Assembly (NCBI GenBank): GCA_015499985.1
Contig: JAAAUF010001048.1
Span: 1-13,278 of the forward strand
Origin: Haplosporangium gracile
Taxonomy: Eukaryota > Mortierellomycota > Mortierellomycetes > Mortierellales > Mortierellaceae
Length of the DNA stretch: 13,278 nucleotides
Direction of reading: 5' to 3'
The notes under the pieces are model-generated. The model saw only the letters and a program-made list of their open reading frames with translations, did no database searches and was not told where the DNA came from. The translations under genes were made by a program, and so were the position numbers. Positions 8,631 to 13,278 of this stretch are shown piece after piece; within the stretch, counting starts at the first letter, position 1; each line of letters starts with the position of its first letter.

Positions 8631-11600
8631 CTAAATCCCAAGCCTGCGTTTCCGCATGGGGGTCATGGGCGTTTTGAATCCAGGAGTAGCAATCCTAAAT
8701 CGGGCTTCGGCCGTTGAGCCCCCTCCGGCATTGGCCGCTGCTGCAGCAGCTGCTGCCGCCGCCGCGCTCTCCTGCGCTTCCTTCTCCCGTGTCTGCTTCA
8801 GATCCATCTCCAACGCCATGCGCGCCTCCTCCGCCTTGGTCGCAATTCGTTTCTCCCTGTGCGTGTACGACTTCTCCTTGACAGAATAAAACATCGGTCC
8901 CAACTCGGCCAGCCAGTGTGGATCCACTGAGGTAACACACTGCATGTACTCCTTCGAAGTCATTACCAGCTCGTGGTAGACAATGTAATCGGGGTTATAT
9001 CCAAGACCATACAACGCCGACGTTGGGTGCAAGTGACAGGGCATGCCCGTACGACAGTTGACATACTCTCCCAGAGCCTTGATGCGTCCAGCCTGATGGA
9101 AATATGCAGAGCAAATGCACTTGCGGATAATGTCCCAGTCGGTGTTGCACGAGACATAGGGCATCTTCTCAGACTTCATCATATCCATCAGCTGCGACCG
9201 CACCTCTCGAGCCTTGCGCATCGCCTTGGGCTGCACAAAGTGCTTCAAGCACCAATCGTCCCGGTACCCATTCGACCTCCACTGCGTGTACACATTCAAC
9301 AACGTCAAATGGTCGCTCTCGGGCACAAAAAACTTTTCACGAGCAGCATCTGATTCCTCCAGGCGCTCCTTGGGGCGATAAAACACCGTCGGAACAGACA
9401 GCATCGACACTACCGTCACAATCTCAGCTGTGCAACCCATCTTCTCAGCTACAATCAACATCTTGGCAAGCGACGGCTCCGTTGGGAACACGGCCATCTT
9501 CTGACCCATCGGCGTCAACTCGCCTGTGTTGTCCAATGCGCCCTGAATCCAGAGCTGGTACATCGAGTTGAGCAAGTTGTCCTGCGGTGGCGGGTCCATG
9601 AAGTCAAACTCGAGCAGGTTCTTGACATTCAACGACTTGAGCTGCAAAACGACCGTCGCCAGATTGGTTCTCTGGATTTCGGGAATCGGGTTGACAAACA
9701 TCTCATAGACAAACGCCTGCTCCGTGTACAGCCTCCACGACGTTCCTGGTCCAGTTCGGCCAGCACGACCGGATCGCTGATTAGCGTTGGCCTGAGAGAT
9801 GGGCGTGATCTGCAGCGAGTCCATACCGATCTTGGGGTTGAACACCTTGAGCTTGACATACCCCGCATCGACCACATAGAGGATACCGTCAATGGTCAGC
9901 GACGTCTCTCCAATATTGGTGGCAACAACGCACTTGCGGGCATTGTTCTCGCCGGGCTCAAAGATCTTGGCTTGCAAGTCCGCTGGCATCTGGGAATAAA
10001 TCGGCAGCACAGCAAGCGGAGGTGCATTATCGATCTGCGCCAGTCTCTCCGTGATGACTTGACAGGTAATCTCGATATCTTCTTGACCGGTCATAAATAC
10101 CAAGATATCTCCTGCTGGCTGTCCTAGATGGATAGCCAAGACTTGCTTGACCGCGCTGTCGACATAGTCCTCGCATGGTACCTTGCTGAACATAATGTCG
10201 ACCGGGAAGGTACGTCCTGGAATCGTAAAAGTCGCCGCATTGCCGTAAAACGACGAGAACTATGTAAAGGGAAAATGGTGAAGGTGCAAGAAATTAGTAT
10301 TCACAAAGAATATATTACATTTCCGAAAATAAAAATTTACAATACATATCCTCAGCTCAGTTAGTAAATACGTACCTTATCGGCGTTCATGGTGGCAGAG
10401 GTGACAATGAGCTTGAGATCGCGTCGCCTGGCTAGGATTTTCTTCATCAAACCCATCAAGACATCAGTATTCAAAGAACGCTCGTGGGCCTCGTCCATAA
10501 TAATCGCGCTGTAGTGGTCCAGATCGCCCTCTCGAATCGACTCGCGCAAAAGCACACCGTCCGTCATGTACTTGATCACCGTCTCGGGCGAGGTCACATC
10601 CTCGAAACGAATGGCATATCCCACAGTCGATCCCAACTTGCATCCCATCTCCTCAGAGACACGGCGGGCGACAGACATGGCAGCGACACGACGTGGCTGG
10701 GTGCATCCAATCATTCCAAACGTGCTGTATCCGTCCTCGTGCAAGAACTGTGTCAGCTGGGTTGTCTTTCCTGAACCTGTCTCTCCAACGACAATAATGA
10801 CTTGGTTGTCCCGGATGACACGCATGAGTTCTTCCCTGACTGCAAAGGCTGGTAAGTACTCTCGCTGTTCCTTCATCGTCTTGGACCTGGAGAACGCACT
10901 GGCAGCCTCTGATGTCTTGAGGTGAGAAGCAAACTGAGAATCGCCCTTGCCATCCATGTCGTCATCCTCGTCATCTGCCTCCTTTGCCTTGGCCACTGCT
11001 GCTGCTGCTTCCTCGTTGGCTTGCTCCTCTGGATTCTCCAATCCCATGACATTACCCAGTGCCGTTCCTGCAACCTGAAACTTGGGAGCCGCCTTCATGC
11101 GCTCTGCCTGCTCACGCTTCTCCCGAACAAGCGCACTTCCCTTGCGCGAAAAGATGGCCATGTCCGACGTGGGATCTTTGACCGACTGCACCGCCTCCAC
11201 CTGCTTTGTAAACACAACTCGACCGTCCAAGAATGGTGGTTTGATGTCGTGAACAAGCAAGTGAACTCGAGCCTCGGATTCATCGTCAAAGTCTGTGTCG
11301 ACCTCCTTGCGCTGGAAGACACCACTGGTCAACATCCGATTGGTCTCCCACATCTCGTTGTCCTTGTTGTACTGGGCCTGGCGGGCAGAGATCTTTTTCA
11401 TCTGCTTCTTCTCGAGCTCCTCCTCTTTCTTGGTGTCATAGTCCTCATAGTCAGCAAAGGGGTTGTGGACATCGTCCATGGCGCCACCAGTTTCCTCCAT
11501 GTTGTACCACTCGCGATCGACCTGACGCTGCTCAGTCTCCCACTCGCCTCTGTCAGGAACCTGGTCCATGTTCTCGTTAGGGTATGTGTCGACGCGATCA

Positions 11601-13173
11601 TCATATGCTGATGAAGACACCCGTGGCGTTACCATATCCCAGTCTGACGTTCCTCTGCTCTGCGTTGGCGGTCTGTAATCTGTTGATCCAAGATGAAAGG
11701 TTTGTCAATAATAAAGGCCAGAATGAAAATACTAACTACCTTGACAGCCAAACAAAAAAAAAGTGATGATTACCTCGTCGTGGGGTCAAGCCACCTTGCA
11801 GAATCGCGTCAGTGTTACTTCCAGTCCTGGACGGTGTAGCATCCCATTCACCTCGATTGGGACGAGAACTCCTGGGCTCGGCAAGATCGGTCCTCTTTGG
11901 TGTAAAGCTCTCTCGGGGCCGGTCGTCTCGCCTGTCAGTCGGTCTCCTGTCGCGGTCGTCTCGTCGATCTCTATCGTCCCGCCTATCAGTGGATCTCCTA
12001 TCCCTATCATCTCTCCTGTCCCTATCGTCTCTCCTATCGTCTTTCCTGTCTCGGTTATCCCTTCCAGAGTCACTAGATCTGTACCGGTCTCGTCCCGAGT
12101 CGCTCCTAGACCGATCACCATCACGCTCATAGTCTCGATCCCTACTCGACCGAGAGTCACCGCGACCATATCTGTTATCACGATCTCGGGTCCGTTCATC
12201 GTTCCGATCCCGATCCTGATCTCGACTATCATACAACCCTCCTCTGGCACGATCACGCTGCCTCCGCTCCTCGACACGACGCAATGCCTCCTGACTGACA
12301 CCACCAGGGTGAGAGGGAGTCTCCATACGCTTGCTACGGTACTGAGGCTGGGCCGGTCGCAAGTTTGTTGATGATTTGTCGTTCCTTGATGATCTGTTGT
12401 TGTTCTCGTCTCGGGTATAACTATCATCCTGCTGATCTCCCATCTCCGAGTCCTGATCGCCCTCCTCCTTCCTCCATTCATCCTCAACCTGCAACTTGAT
12501 CTTTTTTTGCTGTGTCGATGATGACGGCTCCGTGCGTTCCTTCTCCTCCCTCTTCTCCTTGGCAAGTCTGTCGAGACCCAAACGAGAGACACCAGCAGGG
12601 AGTGTGGGGGTCTTGAAGACATGGCGATCGTCGCCTGCTGCGACCTTTTTGGGTTTTATCACCAACCCTCCTTGCATGATCTGCTCTGGTTCTTCGTCAT
12701 CGTCCTCGTAGGAACGGGCGAATTTGGACGACATGGCAATGGAGGATTCCTGAACTGAGGATCCCTTTTTGTCGGATTGTTGTTTCCCGTTTACTGCTGC
12801 TGGTCCGTCGATGCCATGTTCGCTATCGTGGGTATGGATCTTTGTGTAGATATCAAACAAAGCCTCATCCTTGAACTTCCCAAATCCAGCGCATGCTATG
12901 TTTTATCAATTGTAGATAATATCTCTTTGTCAGTATGAGGAGAGAAAAAACGAAAAAAAAAAAAAAAAAAAAGGGAGAAGGCAAACGTACATTGCACAGT
13001 GCTTGCCATGTTGGAGTTGATGTGAAATGTGCTGATTTACCTTTAACGAATCCGTTGGCTTGTTTGTGGTTGCGTGCGATTTGGATGACCTGTCTGGCGA
13101 GGAGGTCGTTTGGGTTGACAAGATTGAGTGCCCGTGAGATGTCGATAGCGATCTCGTGCTCCAGACCTGACAT
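8631..13173 (-). CDS. PRP16: DEAH-box pre-mRNA splicing ATPase PRP16/DHX38
   Basis: Spliceosomal RNA-dependent ATPase that remodels the spliceosome after branching, before exon ligation, and proofreads splice sites. Exons on the - strand: 13173-13041, 12895-11774, 11679-10376 and 10259-8631; introns of 145, 94 and 116 nt; 1395 aa. The start is the only ATG visible upstream. The N-terminal part is disordered: [15 protein letters not shown] [11 protein letters not shown] near 235-245, an Arg/Asp/Ser-rich region (about 256-373) and two WD-x-TP motifs (about 395 and 431). Then come the Prp16-specific block [11 protein letters not shown] and [13 protein letters not shown]. Helicase motifs: [10 protein letters not shown] 717-725, Ia TQPRR 745-749, II DEAH 814-817, III SAT 846-848, V NIGETSLT from 968, [10 protein letters not shown] 1014-1021, then winged-helix/ratchet and OB-fold regions. 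An 11-Ala run near 1348 precedes a conserved tail, [17 protein letters not shown]. The N-terminal [11 protein letters not shown] block and the tail set it apart from PRP2, PRP22 and PRP43. Confidence 0.97.
8743..8775 (-). repeat. Poly-alanine (GCN) tract in PRP16
   Basis: Eleven consecutive alanine codons (mixed GCG, GCA, GCT and GCC) near residue 1348-1358, between the OB-fold region and the conserved C-terminal tail. Codon mixing makes it less prone to slippage than a pure repeat. Confidence 0.8.
10260..10375 (-). other. PRP16 intron 3, between the two RecA domains
   Basis: GT-AG intron of 116 nt (donor GTACGT, acceptor ACATAG) joining Asp-Lys at residue 853 to FSSFYG. It splits the gene just after helicase motif III. 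A TACTAAT branch-site match lies at 10299-10293, about 34 nt before the acceptor. A perfect TACTAAC lies at 10366-10360, only about 15 nt after the donor and unlikely to be the working branch site. Read-through stops at once at the TAA inside TACTAAC. Confidence 0.85.
11928..12029 (-). repeat. Duplicated 51-nt unit in the Arg/Asp region of PRP16
   Basis: Two adjacent 51-nt units (12029-11979 and 11978-11928) encode [17 protein letters not shown] and [17 protein letters not shown], which differ at one residue. The DNA copies differ at roughly a quarter of positions, mostly silently, so the duplication is old and the protein pattern appears to be kept. Each unit is itself built from a shorter DDRDRR repeat. 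Confidence 0.85.
12953..12972. repeat. 20-A run in PRP16 intron 1
   Basis: On the coding (-) strand this is a T run within intron 13040-12896, located upstream of a TACTGAC branch-site match (12935-12929) that lies about 34 nt before the acceptor. It is likely length-variable. Confidence 0.85.
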
Positions 13174-13278
13174 GTTGGTTGTGAGATGGTCTGTGTTTTG
13201 TGAGAACGAACAATGAAAAAAAAAAAAAAAGAAAAAACTTGGGGCCCTTTTTTTCTTTCCCGCCTTTTTTTTTTTTTT
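13174..13278 (-). promoter_or_regulatory. PRP16 5' leader and promoter, cut by the window end
   Basis: Only 105 nt upstream of the PRP16 start are present. The stretch has a 15-nt A-rich run near 13214-13228 and ends in 14 T. There is no upstream ATG on the - strand and no clear TATA box. The rest of the promoter lies outside. Confidence 0.5.

Noticed and set aside
10922..12371. Long + strand open frames (229 and 202 codons) antisense to PRP16
   Set aside because: They are the complement of PRP16 coding exons; their Leu/Val- or Ser/Pro/Ile-rich products come from the codon bias of the real gene.

Overview
The window reads as nuclear DNA of a fungus, most likely an early-diverging (Mucoromycota-like) lineage; the lineage is a guess from overall protein character and intron style. 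Four spliced protein genes can be rebuilt with GT-AG introns of about 94-381 nt. Several introns carry TACTAAY/CTRAY-like branch sites roughly 30-50 nt before the acceptor. The gene set is eukaryotic and fungal: an AP-3 adaptor small chain, a nuclear-encoded mitochondrial ribosomal protein, a yeast-type amino-acid permease and a splicing DEAH helicase. The window starts in a T run and ends in a 14-T run, so it may be a whole short contig broken at homopolymers.

Layout. (1) At 128-1075 on the + strand lie four exons of the AP-3 sigma subunit; the first exon (about 20-25 residues) is missing to the left. (2) At 2708-1317 on the - strand is the four-exon gene for mitochondrial large-subunit protein uL1m (MRPL1, 260 aa). 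It is tail-to-tail with the AP-3 gene, with 241 nt between stop codons. (3) At 5263-3386 on the - strand is a two-exon amino-acid permease of 559 aa, with a TATA box, a CCAAT box and an ATG-free pyrimidine-rich leader upstream. (4) From 5264 to 8630 is a 3.4-kb stretch with no gene I can support. It holds the permease promoter on its left, the PRP16 3' flank on its right, and long pyrimidine-rich then A-rich blocks between. (5) At 13173-8631 on the - strand is the four-exon DEAH-box splicing ATPase PRP16/DHX38 (1395 aa), whose promoter is cut by the window end.

The genes are unrelated housekeeping functions: vesicle traffic, mitochondrial translation, nutrient uptake and pre-mRNA splicing. 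Nothing suggests an operon, cluster, mobile element, CRISPR array or defence system. The points most worth a second look are a glycine in helicase motif V of PRP16, a PRP16 intron whose retention would give a protein with only the first RecA domain, an arginine/aspartate repeat region in PRP16, a hairpin with a triplicated octamer and Pol III-like boxes near 3107-3231, and the large empty interval.
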